Counted from the stretch's first letter, positions 24,041-35,440 are shown. The stretch is DNA of 64,000 bases from Isoetes taiwanensis (GCA_021234155.1 JAJEKV010000211.1:496001-560000), one strand, 5' to 3'. The notes: generated from the letters alone by a model not told the origin. Translations and numbers: made by a program.

Positions 24041-24237
24041 AGTTTACAGATCATAACTTTATTGCACACTGGCAGAGTAAACAGTTCAAAAGATGTATTG
24101 AGAAACTCCCTAATAAGAGTGTGTTGTATGTTGTTGACTTTGCAGAGAACTACACATTGAAGCCAGGGACAGAAGTGCAATCAGAGCACTGGAATCCCGA
24201 TCAAATTACAATTGTGGTCCATATTTCAATGATGTAA
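24041..24237 (+). pseudogene. Catalytic-core fragment of a DDE-like transposase
   Basis: Right after the LINE C-terminus, in another frame, the sequence reads FIAHWQSKQFKRC, VLYVVDFAENYTL and EVQSEHWNPDQITI. The (M/V)DFAENYT...QxxHW pattern is a conserved block in a widespread transposase-like family. It ends at TAA after SMM. It may be the continuation of the 21497-21994 fragment, with the middle replaced or displaced by the LINE. The family match is from memory. Confidence 0.45.
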
Positions 24238-24393
24238 AAAGAAGCCAAGCTTAAAAAAACAGTGCATTTCTTTGTTTCAAATATACATAAGCATTGAATA
24301 TCATTTTATCAATATGAAGATAAGACGTGAACAGATTTTTCATGGAAAAATGGTCTATATTACAAATAAATACAATATATTTACACCACAGGT

Positions 24394-24750
24394 TCATGGT
24401 TCATGGTGTACTTTCAAAATGTCCTCAGGAGGCTTATATCTAATGACTATTGCATCATGCCTTCCTTTCTTCCAGTCGGCTGTAGAAGTGCTCTCCAAAG
24501 CAGTAGTCCATGTTGTTTCAACTGCACGTGCCACTGGCAACCTACTCCATCCTATTCGTTCCTCATCCAGTACAACTGGTTCTCCCCAAGGGTTATGCAC
24601 CAAATGATTTGCTGCCAACAGAATTTTCAATTCATCTCGTTCTCCCTTATCTTCTACATTGTCAAACTTTTCCCAAATTCCAGGAAGAGCAGTATGGCAG
24701 CGAGGACTAATACTCAATCCAACGTACTTGCAGCTTATCGTATTGGGCGC
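24394..24750 (-). CDS. Uncharacterised ORF, about 115 residues
   Basis: The minus-strand frame is open from after a TAG near 24765 to a stop at 24394 and has reasonable codon composition. It includes CHTALPGIWEKFDNVEDKG, NHLVHNPWGEPVVLDEERIG and RHDAIVIRYKPPEDILKVHH. I recognise no family. A run of 14 T (24784-24797, A on the minus strand) lies just upstream. It could be an exon downstream of the HAD/FCP1-like gene or part of a transposon ORF. Confidence 0.35.
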   Translation of the reverse strand, partial: APNTISCKYVGLSISPRCHTALPGIWEKFDNVEDKGERDELKILLAANHLVHNPWGEPVVLDEERIGWSRLPVARAVETTWTTALESTSTADWKKGRHDAIVIRYKPPEDILKVHHEP

Positions 24751-24991
24751 ATTAGAATTCTTTCCCTTAACAATCTAATAAACTTTTTTTTTTTTTTGAA
24801 GGATCACTAAACTTTTGCACATTAGTCCCTTCATCTACAAAGCAAATTAAGATCACTTAAATATGTGTAGACACTGAAACTTATACCAAATATGAAAGAA
24901 GAGAAAAACTTGTACCAAAATAAGTACTCATGTGCACTTCGAATAACAAAAAAACTTTCATATATTTACATCTGGAAAATATGTACATCAA

Positions 24992-26487
24992 TTAAAGTTT
25001 GTACCAACAATAGGCCATTCGAGCTCCATTCCCTGCTATGTACTGACTAAACTTAGAAAGCAGAGCAACCAAGTTATTGCCATAGTTCGCCAAGAAAATG
25101 CCTTCAACCTGCTCCGATATTCCATCTGCTGCATTACTCGTTGGGTGCTCTTTCACATAACTTGTAGCATCTGCAGCAACTTTTAAAGCACTAAGCCAGG
25201 AAATGAGTTCCATGACGAGCAACCTGTCGCCTTGTAGAACTGGTGTCCAAGAGAAAGGACATATGAAGCTTTCTGCAGGATTCAGAGTTGCCTTGTATCT
25301 TTCGTCATCGATTAGGACTGTATTGCCATAGTACTCAGGATACTCTTTCCATACTACAGCTAATGGTTTCATAAACAATCCTTTGTCTGGCTCAGTAGGA
25401 TGTTTGTGTGGAAGAGACCAACAATGCTCCTGACTGTAAACAAACTTCAGTTTTATGCCAAAGACATTACAGATATGGTCCACAACTGGTTGCAGATTCT
25501 TTGATGTGAGTGATGACCAAATGGCAATATCAAAATGCTCTCTAACAAATGCTAACAGTGATGCTAGCCTTGGCCTACAGTAAAATACCTTGTTTCCTAA
25601 ATCAAATTTCATCTCATCTTTTTTAATCTTCTGGTATCTTGAGTTAGCAGCTTCATTCTTGTACACGCTCTTGGCCAACACAAAATTCAAGTCAAATACA
25701 ATGAGTTTCCTGACTGATCTAGATGATTCACATGTGTCAGCAACAAAACACTTCAGAGTCGATTCACATTTATATAAGTCATATGAATGTACAGTGAAAG
25801 AAATATAATTACAGTAAACATATTACAGTGAAATACATGTTATTACACAGTTAATGTTTGCACAGGTACAAGTGACATAAGAAAGTCATATTTCCATTAA
25901 TTGTTGAATACGAAGAAAAATGAGCATGACTCATAATAAACTATAATTCACATGGCCAAGAGACTACCTACCCATGGTAGGAACAACATTTTGTATGTTC
26001 ATCTCGGCTTCGACAATTAGAGCCTCCATTAGATGATTTCTCCGTGACTTGGCATAGGCATCAGTGAACCAGTTGGATGTCATCTGCATGGTTCACAAGT
26101 ATTAGAAAACTGTATCAGCAAAGAATGCACAAGAAAATACTATGTTCTACTTACAAAAATGGAGCTTGGTTGTGCAGCAACCATAGCATCGATGGATGCG
26201 TGCATGTAAGCCACAATGTACGTGCAAGGAGTGTTGTTACTGGTTTCAGGCACTTTCGGATGATGGATAGGGGCATCAAAATTCTTCTTGCCATGGCTTA
26301 GGCTGTTGGATCCCAACATCATGTTATTGATCACAAGCTTATGAAACCTGCAAGATTGCAATGTGAGAATAAGCAAAGCATAAGAAGTTGCAACATGAGA
26401 ATAAGCAAATCATTGAAAAGAAACTGAAACTGAAACTTACTTTTGGAGTAGTTTAGCGTCCACTGCGTAGCCTTTGACAGGAGACAT
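24992..26487 (-). CDS. HAD/FCP1-homology-domain protein, 4 exons, 357 residues
   Basis: Splicing complement(26487-26441, 26347-26155, 26083-25972, 25713-24992) with GT-AG introns of 93, 71 and 258 nt gives one open frame of 1,074 nt. The C-terminal two thirds is an FCP1/NIF-type HAD domain: KLIVFDLNFVLAKSVYK, FYCRPRLASLLAFVREHFDI, AIWSSLTSKNLQPVVDHI, FMKPLAVVWKEYPEY and NTVLIDDERYKA. Motif I is DLN, where active phosphatases have DxDxT; plant relatives such as At2g36540 also carry LDLNG, so phosphatase activity is uncertain. The N-terminal ~117 residues match nothing I know. The start is ATG at 26487. A retrotransposon LTR ends only 110 bp upstream in the same orientation. All splice sites and the frame are intact. 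Confidence 0.8.
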
Positions 26488-26592
26488 GATCTATATACTT
26501 GGACTCATTCAACATGGGAGAGCGTTTTTGAGTGGACCAGCAAGCACAAATATTGCCAAACCAAAATTTGGCCCTTGCAGAACTGGGACAAA

Positions 26593-26597
26593 AATAT
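26593..26597. repeat. Target-site duplication AATAT (left copy)
   Basis: AATAT directly abuts the left LTR start TGTTTGGGG and is matched exactly by AATAT at 38181-38185 after the right LTR. A 5-bp duplication is typical of Ty3 integrases. Confidence 0.93.
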
Positions 26598-27194
26598 TGT
26601 TTGGGGTCTGGGTTCGGGAACTCCTGCAAGACAGCCCTCTGTGAGGACCTGTGGATCTAACAGGAGAATCCGGGGGACTATGTCACGCGGGGTTTGCAAG
26701 AAGAGAACAAGAAGGAGAAAACAGAACAAAAGAGAACAATGAGAGGAAAATGATAAGCTTCCTTGATATCAATGATGAACATACATGAACTCTCGCAATC
26801 GAGAGAAGACTGAAAAAAAAGACAAGACTCAAAACTCATCTCTAAATCATGTGCTAGCTCTACTCATATATATAGTACAATGGCCTTTGGCCCAATATAG
26901 ACACTCTGACTGATCTCGGTGCCGACTCCTCGAAGGAGGCCCGATTTGGTGAGAAAATGGCGGTGCCTCTTGAAGCGCTGAAATCCCGGCCGACGCCGAC
27001 GGGCGGTGACGGGTCGTCACTTATCAGGGCGCCGCCTCTTGTTGACGCCAGGTGTGGTCTTTGTCTGCGTGGTCTGCTGCTTGGTCTTCTGCTGAGCCTT
27101 TGACGATGGACCCACGCCTAGTTGTGGACTCTTGGACTTGACTTGGTCCGTCGTATGCATGAATAGTCCTGTACCAGGAGGCACAGGACTAACA
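26598..27194 (-). repeat. 3' LTR (left copy), 597 bp
   Basis: Shares long blocks with 37612-38180, including the end AGTCCTGTACCAGGAGGCAC followed by AGGACTAACA. A TATATATA stretch at 26866-26874 is a likely TATA box for minus-strand transcription. Confidence 0.95.
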
Positions 27195-27206
27195 CTCCCC
27201 CCCACC
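27195..27206 (-). promoter_or_regulatory. Polypurine tract for plus-strand priming
   Basis: On the minus strand GGTGGGGGGGAG lies immediately before the LTR start TGTTAGTCC. This fixes the direction of the element. Confidence 0.85.
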
Positions 27207-27265
27207 AAATGACACTCAGTCTGAAGAAAAGGAGGAAGGGCTTCCGAGGGCGGAAAACCAGCAGT

Positions 27266-27883
27266 CTAAAAATGATCCTCACGGGAGTGAGGTCGGGCAC
27301 CATTATGGTAATGGGCAATGAGGTCCTGGCGTGTTTGAAGTGCGTCAGGAGTGTGGAGCCCAAGGGCAGGATTGGCATCAATGAGAAAGTGAGAGCGCAC
27401 CATATCTTCCAGAGCAGCATGGGCATCTGAGGGAACAAACTGGCACTCCATGAGAAGGCAGGTCTGGAGACCGAAGGCACTGACGCTGGCATTCGGGTTG
27501 CAGTAAAAAATGGGACGCTGCCGGTTTAAGGAGCTGACCAGTATGCATTTGAGAGCAGCATAGAAACCCGCTTGACGGTGAACAGAGGGGTCTGGCGAGG
27601 TGGCGGCATTCTGCACGAACGTGTCCAGGCCATGAAGAGCATCAGCAGGCCGTTGCCAACCACACTCATTAGCAATGTAGACCCAATTCTCAGTGGTGTC
27701 CAAAGTGGCATGAGCCTCCCATTCAGAGCGTCTGACAAATCGGGGATCCCACCTGAGATCCGTGGAGATCTGAGGCGGAGTCGACCCAGCATGGCCATCC
27801 ATAACCTTGGTCCAGAAAGGAAGACGCCAGTCAGAAGAGAGGAACCGTGGGCGTGGAGGGACGCCTAAATTGCGGTGTAGCAT
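27266..27883 (-). CDS. Retrotransposon accessory ORF B, 205 residues
   Basis: Intact frame between the large coiled-coil ORF and the polypurine tract. It starts MLHRNLGVPPRPRFLSSDWR and includes DLRWDPRFVRRSEWEAHATL and TTENWVYIANECGWQRPADAL. There is no signal peptide or membrane segment that I can see, and I recognise no domain. Its intact state and place after integrase suggest an element-encoded accessory protein, but it could also be a captured host segment. Confidence 0.55.
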   Translation of the reverse strand: MLHRNLGVPPRPRFLSSDWRLPFWTKVMDGHAGSTPPQISTDLRWDPRFVRRSEWEAHATLDTTENWVYIANECGWQRPADALHGLDTFVQNAATSPDPSVHRQAGFYAALKCILVSSLNRQRPIFYCNPNASVSAFGLQTCLLMECQFVPSDAHAALEDMVRSHFLIDANPALGLHTPDALQTRQDLIAHYHNGARPHSREDHF

Positions 27884-28237
27884 TGTCTGGCCTCGTTTTT
27901 AACAGAAAAACTTCCTACTTTAGTTGTTTTCTAATGCTACCTAAAAAAAAGGGAATTAGACCTTGTGGATTCGCTACGTAAATCCACATATGCAAGAAAC
28001 CAGGAACAAGTGTAAAAGTAAAGAACAAAAGGGAACCTAGCCATCAGCATTGAGCGAATCGAAAGGATTGTCCCAAGCAAATCCACAAAATTGCTCCGAT
28101 CATTTTGCCTAATCATAACAAAGTTCTAGATTCCAATTGGCAAGAAATAAAAATGGACAAAACATTGAATTGAATTGATTTGGAATTTATCATCTACGAA
28201 TACCAAAAGATCTATGGGCTCCAATACAAGAAAGAAA

Positions 28238-30685
28238 TCACAGCAAGCCCATTACTACTAGGATTAAAAAAACCCTGGCCCCAAAAGGTTTCCGAAGGAA
28301 AAACCTTAATAGTAATAGACTCGTTGAGAAACTTTGTAAATTTGTACATATCAATGAGGGAAGCACGCCCGTGTGCGTGGGTTGCAGAGCCATGTCCCTG
28401 AATGCTTGCACAAGATTTTGATCAATAGCACGACACCAATGGTCCCACTCGGAATTAGAGAGTAATTGATAGACAGGAGGATTCATCCATCCCGTGGGGA
28501 TGGTCTTGCTTTCCAAAAGGCCACAGAGTTGATTGTAACCTCCCAAGTGCTGCATATAAATTTGGGCGAACTCAAGATCGTCAGGATGCGCCAAATTTTT
28601 GTTGATCTGCTCCAATGTCTCAGCCTGCCAGAGAGGTAAGTGCTGAGCTAGTTCAGGCATGTACTCCTGTTCAAAAGTCTGGGATTGAGCAGATCCACGG
28701 AAATATTTGTTGGTTGGTGATAACAACCAAGCAAAGACATTGAGTTGCCACGAAAACCCGATGGGCCTCATCTCGAAATTTATCACGTAGATCCGCCAGG
28801 TAGAAATCATGAAAAACATAAGCCATGGGCTGAACAACACTTTAAACCCGACCAATTTAGGGTCTTCAGATTGGAGCTGATCAAAGACTAAGAGTGCACA
28901 AAGTAAACCCTTGTCTTCGACAGAAAGATCCGGCCAGATGCGAAGGAAATCCACATTTTGGAGTGGCTGTTGATGAACAGCGCCATTTGCCGCGTACCAC
29001 TTCAAAAGGAAAAGGTGCCGTCGGGCCACCACATAGTCAAGATAGCTGGAAGGAGTGGAGAAATCCACAGGGAAGTTGGTAGCAATGTCAATATATCCCT
29101 CCTGTTTGCTTTGAGCTTCTTCAGCAGATTGAACTGCTTGCTGGAGTTGATGTTCCAGGTCACGGATCCGGTCCTCCTTTGCAAGTAGAAGGCGTGACTG
29201 ATCACGGAACCATTTCTGAGGAAGCGTGGCATGGGAAGATGATTGCCCGGGAGTGTTGAGGCGTAGCGTGGCAATCTCAGCATCAGCGACAATTTTCTGT
29301 TTCTGAGCTTCCTGAAGCTGAGCCTGGAGAGATGTCAATTGACTGGTCAGCGTGGAAAGCTGAGCTTCTAAGGAGGTGAGGCGAGCGTCACGCTCCGTGA
29401 GATCCTGAACTTGAGTGCGATAAGTCTGAGAAAGCTCTGCATACAAAGTTTCGAGTTTAGTAATGTTGTTCTCCTTGTCACTCATGAGAGTGTCCTTGGT
29501 CTGGTTCTGTTCCAACAAGTCCTGAACAGTACTTTGCAACTGAGCCTGTTGCTCCACAAGCAAGCTGTGCTGATCACTGGCAACTTTGAGATCCTCACGG
29601 GTCCGCAAGAAAGCCTCATGCTTTTCTTGAAGCTGGGTTTCCAGGGTGTGAAAACGCGTGGAGGCAGCTTGAAGGTCACGGTGAACCGCATCAGAGGCAT
29701 CCAGGGACGCTTGAACACCATGCATGAGAACGTCCTGTGCTTCTTGTAACTTGAGGGCAGCAGCTTGAACATCCTGCTGATATTTATACAGGAGCTGGCG
29801 AGGATGGGGAGGGGGAGGGCCCTGTGGTGGCCGCGTTTGGGATGTCTGAGAAACATGACGAGAAGAGGAGGGCGTGGCTTCAGAGGAGGAAGAGGAAACA
29901 GTGACATGCGTGGTCTGGTTTTGAACATGAGCAGGAGAAGTTGGGAGGGAGGGTATTACGATGAGATTGACGTTGGGAATGCAGAGACTGCAGAGTGGTG
30001 GCATGAGAAACAGAAGGGGATGCAGGAACAGGAAGATAATGACAGATAAGAGCCTGTAGATGGCCACCACTGAAATTTCATGTGCAGAAGAGGGGGCAGC
30101 GCGTATGCGGTCTACTTCCTGAAGGAGGCGGTAAAATAACATCTGGGGCCAATCAATATGGAGGTTAGAACGGATGGCAGTAATCACCAGATTATAAAAG
30201 GGCTTATTGATATGGGTGTTCTTGATAGAATACCCAAGCAACTTGCGCCACAGAAACTTCACAAAAGGGTCATGTGACTTGGCAATATTGGTGAGGCGAT
30301 GCTGATTTGCTTGATAAGAAGGAGCACCGAACTGAGTGACCTCCATTTCCTGTAAAGCAGCCCAAGAGACAGAAGGTTTTTGCAAGGGAATACGGAATAC
30401 CTGTGAAATTAAAGGCTGTGTGAGTAACATGGTGGTGCCATCGACCACCGTAGCATAGCCTTCCGGGCTGTTGACGATGTGTGCAACAAACTGCTTCAAT
30501 TGCTCCGGATTGGGGGCCGGGAGCTCTGTTTGCGAGAATTCGTAAAGCTTATGCCTTTCCGCTACTTCCCGACTGGGACCAAGAAGAGCTTCGCGAAAGG
30601 TGGGCGTCGAGAAAGAGACAGACTCAAAAAGAGTCGCATCTCTTGGAGCTGAAGCTTGAAGTGTCGGAAATTTTGGGGCAGCCAT
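28238..30685 (-). CDS. Retrotransposon accessory ORF A, ~815-residue coiled-coil protein
   Basis: The open frame extends up to 30952, but the ATG at 30685 (context GCCATGGCTGCC) is the better start and yields MAAPKFPTLQASAPRDATLF. An N-terminal globular part (about residues 20-220) includes REALLGPSREVAERHKLYEF and YATVVDGTTMLLTQPLISQV, a layout that recalls the putative plant transposon protein domain of other plant elements. A hydrophobic stretch (IIFLFLHPLLFLMPPLC) and a Ser/Pro-rich linker follow. Then comes a long coiled coil (about 260 residues, rich in Gln, Leu and Glu, with QLSTLTSQLTSLQAQLQEAQ) and a C-terminal globular region. It sits after integrase, where Athila-type elements carry an env-like ORF. 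It is uninterrupted while gag-pol is broken. Function unknown. Confidence 0.7.
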   Translation of the reverse strand: MAAPKFPTLQASAPRDATLFESVSFSTPTFREALLGPSREVAERHKLYEFSQTELPAPNPEQLKQFVAHIVNSPEGYATVVDGTTMLLTQPLISQVFRIPLQKPSVSWAALQEMEVTQFGAPSYQANQHRLTNIAKSHDPFVKFLWRKLLGYSIKNTHINKPFYNLVITAIRSNLHIDWPQMLFYRLLQEVDRIRAAPSSAHEISVVAIYRLLSVIIFLFLHPLLFLMPPLCSLCIPNVNLIVIPSLPTSPAHVQNQTTHVTVSSSSSEATPSSSRHVSQTSQTRPPQGPPPPHPRQLLYKYQQDVQAAALKLQEAQDVLMHGVQASLDASDAVHRDLQAASTRFHTLETQLQEKHEAFLRTREDLKVASDQHSLLVEQQAQLQSTVQDLLEQNQTKDTLMSDKENNITKLETLYAELSQTYRTQVQDLTERDARLTSLEAQLSTLTSQLTSLQAQLQEAQKQKIVADAEIATLRLNTPGQSSSHATLPQKWFRDQSRLLLAKEDRIRDLEHQLQQAVQSAEEAQSKQEGYIDIATNFPVDFSTPSSYLDYVVARRHLFLLKWYAANGAVHQQPLQNVDFLRIWPDLSVEDKGLLCALLVFDQLQSEDPKLVGFKVLFSPWLMFFMISTWRIYVINFEMRPIGFSWQLNVFAWLLSPTNKYFRGSAQSQTFEQEYMPELAQHLPLWQAETLEQINKNLAHPDDLEFAQIYMQHLGGYNQLCGLLESKTIPTGWMNPPVYQLLSNSEWDHWCRAIDQNLVQAFRDMALQPTHTGVLPSLICTNLQSFSTSLLLLRFFLRKPFGARVFLILVVMGLL

Positions 30686-30952
30686 GGCGAAGAGCGTCAG
30701 AACAGAAGGCGGAGAGCAAAGAACAGAAGGCGCAGATAGACGAAAAGGTGTTAGGGCGCGCAAGTGTAGGCGAAGGGGCATTATGAAGGCGAAGCTGCAC
30801 CCGTTGATGGTGCCAGGTGTCGAGAGATGCCAAGGAGGCGATTGAGAGGCAAAAATTTGGCTAAGTCCCCAAACATCAAAGGGAAAAGCAATGAACGGTG
30901 GAGATGAGACGTAAGAGAATGATCGGATGTGACAGGTGGCAAAAGGACACAC

Positions 30953-31730
30953 ATTAATGTTTGACGGGCATGAAAAGAAGGAATGGTATTTAATGCTGGC
31001 AACTCGAAGTGGGATATCATTAAAACGAGTGTGTCAGAAGGTACCATGGCTAGATATGCGGCGGGAAAGAAGATTCCCCGTATAGAAAGAGCCTTGCATT
31101 GCAACCACGTTAGCAATTGTGCTGATTGGTCCACGTCGAGAGAGGAGGCTGTGGTTGGCTATATAAGACGAAGCGATGGTAGAAGCCAAGACACCCGATA
31201 ATTTCGTGTATGTCGGTTTTGGTTTGCACGATAAGTGCACTATGCCCTCCAACCGCACAGGTGGATTACTTGTAAAATGAATTTGGACCTGGCGATGCCA
31301 CAACCGTGGCATTGCGATGGGCGGCTGGTGTGCCGGCATGGCTGAGCATGCCGATCCCTATACAAATGGGATGGAGGTGATTACGCACCGGGCTGGGACC
31401 ACTGAGCGAATGCATACCACATCCTGCGTATCACCGCGCTCCAACCCGGGAGTAGGGTGTTTCTTCTTAGGACTTAGAAGATAGGGCTCGAGCCCGCTTT
31501 TTGTATATAGAGGCGGTGCCCATAGCGGAAATATTTGAGAACATTGCCCACATTTTGTAAAAAATTCCACCTATAATATAAATATGCCGCTGGTTTAGTC
31601 ACTATCTGTTGTGTTTGCGTCTGGAACAGCATCTGTTGGTTGATTTTCACTTTCTGTGGTATGAAATGTTTTGAGGCGAAAGCCATTAACCAGTGTAGGT
31701 AATGGAGTTCCATCTAACTTTCGGCCGGTT
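30953..31730. other. Non-coding spacer of the retrotransposon
   Basis: Between the integrase C-terminus and accessory ORF A. Only short frames are present. It may hold the promoter or splice acceptor for the downstream ORFs, but no specific site is evident. Confidence 0.4.
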
Positions 31731-31737
31731 TGAAAAC

Positions 31738-32700
31738 TTATTTGGTTTGCACCACTTGAACAATTTGATAAGGGCCAAGCCATCGAAACTTTAGCTTACC
31801 CGGAAAATTTTTGTACCGAGAATCATAAAGAAGAACCAAATCTCCTTCTTTGAATGTTTTTGTCTTCAGACATTTATCATGTAAAGATTTTTGCAACTGT
31901 TGTCCATGAAGAACACGAATATAAGCATCCCTTCTAAGTTCATCCAACTGTTCCAATTGATAAACCCTTTCTTTGAGTGCAGCAGGTGGATTATGGGCGG
32001 TAGCCAGTTGAAAACGGAGAGTTGGAAGGATGTATTCAAACGGCATGAGAGCTTCTTGACCATAAACCAATTTGAAAGGAGTGTGACCGTAGCTATTTTG
32101 AAACAAGTATTGTAAGCCCAAAGAAAAGAGGGAAGTTTGGTTTGCGGTCGGTCGCGAGCAGAAGCATCACAAATTTTCTTGAGAATTGTAACCGAGTTTT
32201 GTTGGTGCTTCGCCAAACCATTCCCTTGAGGATAGTAAGGTGTGCTCTTGTGATGATGTATCGGGGAGATAATCCGTCGGCTCCTTGATGGTATGATTGA
32301 TAAAATGGACACCACGATCACCGACCAGCTCCGGTAGGGGCAGCCAAAGCGTGATGATTTGTTGATAGATGACCTCGGGTGCTTGCGGCGGTGTTGTCCG
32401 AAGCGCAAGCTTCCCGCCCATTTGGTAGCGTAGTCGGTGAGAACACGAATGTAGGGAACTTGGGTGTGCAGCAAGGAGGGTCGATGGATCCCACACCATC
32501 CCCATTTTTTGAAGGGAAGTGGCGTGGCGGCCGGCGTCAAGGGAAGAGCCGCCACGCGGTAGGTCAGCGCCCCACACGGGCAAGCATCACACGCGTCTTG
32601 GCGTGGGCGTGGCGTCTTTGAAGAGCGTGGGCCAAAAATAACCCAGCAAGAAGGATTTTGGCGTGCCGTGGGTGTCACCATGAAAATGACCACCACCGAG
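31738..32700 (-). pseudogene. Ty3 integrase region, frameshifted
   Basis: From high to low coordinates: a zinc-binding-like block (SCWVIFGPRSSKTPRPRQDA followed by CDACPCG), the catalytic core (IRVLTDYATKWA, and TPYYPQGNGLAKHQQNSV with the D and PYYPQGNG landmarks), then the C-terminal domain (TPFKLVYGQEALMPFEYILP, KEGDLVLLYDSR and the GPY/F-type RWLGPYQIV). The pieces lie in different frames. Confidence 0.88.
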
Positions 32701-33151
32701 GCCCTTCATGGGCTTCTCGAACAATATCCGGGACCTCATGAGGGAGAACACGTAAAGGTCGGGACGGTATCCTTACCTTTTTGTAAAGATGGCCCGCAAC
32801 CATGGTGTAGTCCACCGGACCCTCAGAGAAATTGGTGCGACGGGATTGTCGCTATTTGAGAGAGCGTGGCATCCTCACGGTGGAAGAGCACCGTGAGGAG
32901 ATACTGGCTGAAAAGTCATGGAACCAATGTGGTGTTGCCGTGACCGTAAAGAGTTGAGCGTCCGAAAGGCGCCCGAGACTCCAAAGTGGAGGGATCATCC
33001 GTAATGGATGGAAAGATAATCCGAACAACATGAGATTTGCCCGCCTTGTGAACAATTTCAAAAGGTGCAAATTTTGCGGAAAGAAGGACCCAACGAGCTA
33101 TGCGGCCCGGTGGGCGTGGATTTGTTGATCAAATAAAGAAGTGCTTGGTGG

Positions 33152-34172
33152 TCAACAAAGAATTTGATCCGACTGCCCAATAGATAGTGACGGAAGCGCC
33201 GGACACGTAGAAAAATTAAACCCAAGGCTTCGCCGCCTCGCGGGCAGAGTAGTTGCGCTCAGCAGTAATTGAGTTTTCGGTGGCATATCGGTTGGGTTTG
33301 TCCGTAGCGCATCATATTCTTGAGAAAGAACAGCTCCAATAGCAAACGCCGGAGACATCGACATGAACATGAAAGGGCTTGTCCCATTGAGGAGGAACAA
33401 GAACCGGCCCGAGTAAGCAAGAGCTTCAACCGTTGGAAAGCAAAGATCCGCACGGGAATTCCAAGCCCCTGTGGATTCATCACCCGTGAGTTTATGAATG
33501 GGATCCGCAATGGCCGCAAGTCCAGGAATGAAGGTGGAGTAATAATTGACCTTACCTGTGAAAGAGCGTGTCTCCTTGATATTGGCCGGGTGCTTGAGCC
33601 TTGAGCACACAAACCGATTTTGGCGGGATCCGTGGTGATACCGCTTTCTCGACAACGTGTCCCAACGTAACACACGAAGTGACGAAAAGGTGCATTTCTC
33701 GGGATTGAGACTAACTTGGGACTCATCACATTTCTGAAAGACGAAGTTCCAATTTATCCAAATGGTCAGCCATGGAATCAGAGGCGAGAGAAGTCATCTT
33801 GAAAAATTTGCAAGAAGGGATTTTCCTTCATAAAATCATGAAAGACCGAGAGCATGATGCGTTGAAACGTTGATGGAGAGTTTGGTAATCCAAAAGGAAC
33901 CACCTTGTAGGCAAAAGTGCTTACGGGGTGGTGAAAGTAGTCTTGAGTTGATCAGATTCTTTGATTGAGATCTGATTGTAGCCGAAAAAACCATCCATGA
34001 AGGAGTACATCTCATGGCCAACAACCTCTTCCGCAACAGTGCGTGAAGGAAGTGGAAAATGATCACGCCCGTGGCCTCGATTGAGTTTTCGGTAGTCGCA
34101 AAAGCGGATCTTACCATTGTGTTTGAGTGCAATGACGATGGGGCTCACACCCATTCGAATGCTTGACCTCAT
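33152..34172 (-). pseudogene. Ty3 reverse transcriptase and RNase H region, frameshifted
   Basis: RT blocks: GKIRFCDYRKLNRGHGRDHF, then EMYSFMDGFFGYNQISIKES, in 34172-33921. Downstream in other frames: KHPANIKETRSFTGKVNYYS, then FIPGLAAIADPIHKLTGDES and FAIGAVLSQEYDA, the connection and RNase H start. The catalytic xxDD block falls in a damaged stretch near 33860-33790. Several 1-2 nt indels break the frame. Confidence 0.88.
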
Positions 34173-34975
34173 AGATCAAAACTGCAAAGAAGGAGTTTGT
34201 CAATTTCGCCTTGACACGATCACGGTAATTGGGGTTGAGTCTGCATCGTCGTTGCTATATGGGACGTGCATCGATTTGGTAGGAATGGTGAGTTCCCCAA
34301 GGTTTTGTTGATCCCCAAGATCTCTGTAGCTCCAGCTAAAATGTGTTTGAACTTTTGAAGAGCATGGCCCCGATAATTGTTGTTAAGAATGCGGACAATG
34401 CGGACGGTGATTGTTGCCTACGCCTACAATCTCAACTTCGTGAGTCCGAATATGTGGGATAACTTCCCGGTCCCGGACAAGATGAGCAGGAGGTTGAAGC
34501 ATGACAGATGCGTGGCACTCGCGTGGTGAAGAAGAGAGGAGGCCGAAGTTTCATCATCGCTGTAGGTTGCTTCATGGCGACAGCGTGTACATCTATAGGA
34601 GCCGCAGGAGGTGCGCGATTCGAAAAGTGATCAACACGCTGGATGCGATTGCAAGGAGCCGTAAAAAGGGTCAAGCAAAGGCCAGCAAACCGGTCACGAT
34701 CAAGAGTCATTTCTCCCAAGGATCAAAGCGATATTCGGGTAGGATGATGAGGCGTACTTCGCAGTGGAGCCCTGAACTTGATAGATATTCTCGTGCGCCC
34801 CGGAATCGGTGCCGAGAGAGAGGGTTCGGCATTGTCGACGGAAATGATTTTGCCTGCATTTCAAGTCCACGGTGGCATTGAGGTGACCATCCGTGATGAC
34901 TAATCGATCCGCGGGGCCCAAGAATGGATACTCTTGGCCTGGCGGAGAAAAGGTCCGCACACCAACATTTCATAA

Positions 34976-35440
34976 TCACCGGATCTTCTCGGCCTTCCAA
35001 ACACCAAATTCCAAGGGGAATCGGAGATCACCAATGTTGATGTGAAGAAGAGGCGTGACGCCTTGAGGTCGCGCGGATATGGCCATTGGCCAATTTGATG
35101 TCATATGGGGCACGCGATAGAGTTGTTTGATGCCCATTTGTTTTGCGGAGTTTATCCGTGATGAGATTAATCGCGCTACCTCCGCCAATTTGAACATGAT
35201 TGACTTTGCGATTGCCCACCGTGGCATGTACCGTGGGTGTAGAGGTAGCAACAGCCCCAACCAAAACAATCGGGAGTGGTAAGCGGTCCTTGAGAGCGGG
35301 ACCGAGTTTCAAAATCGTTGCAAGACTTAGAGGAATTTTGATTTTTGCCAGCTCCTCTTGGAGTTCCAGAGGCACATGAGAAAAAGGATCCTTTGGATCC
35401 ATAGGTCTTTGGAGTGCGTGGTAAGGAAGCAAAGAACTTC
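34976..35440 (-). pseudogene. Ty3 protease region with altered active site
   Basis: The frame contains PTVHATVGNRKVNHVQIGGG, then SAINLITDKLRK, where plant Ty3 proteases have a DGGSA-type active site. Here the Asp position reads Gly (GGC). The protein following is interrupted before RT. Confidence 0.65.

Noticed and set aside
24041-24237. C-terminal extension of the LINE ORF
   Set aside because: The DFAENYT...QSEHW block is unrelated to LINE ORF2 ends, lies in another frame and fits a transposase core better.
28238-30952. Env-type protein call for the large retrotransposon ORF
   Set aside because: It has only one ambiguous hydrophobic stretch, no signal peptide at the preferred start and a long coiled coil; position alone is not enough.
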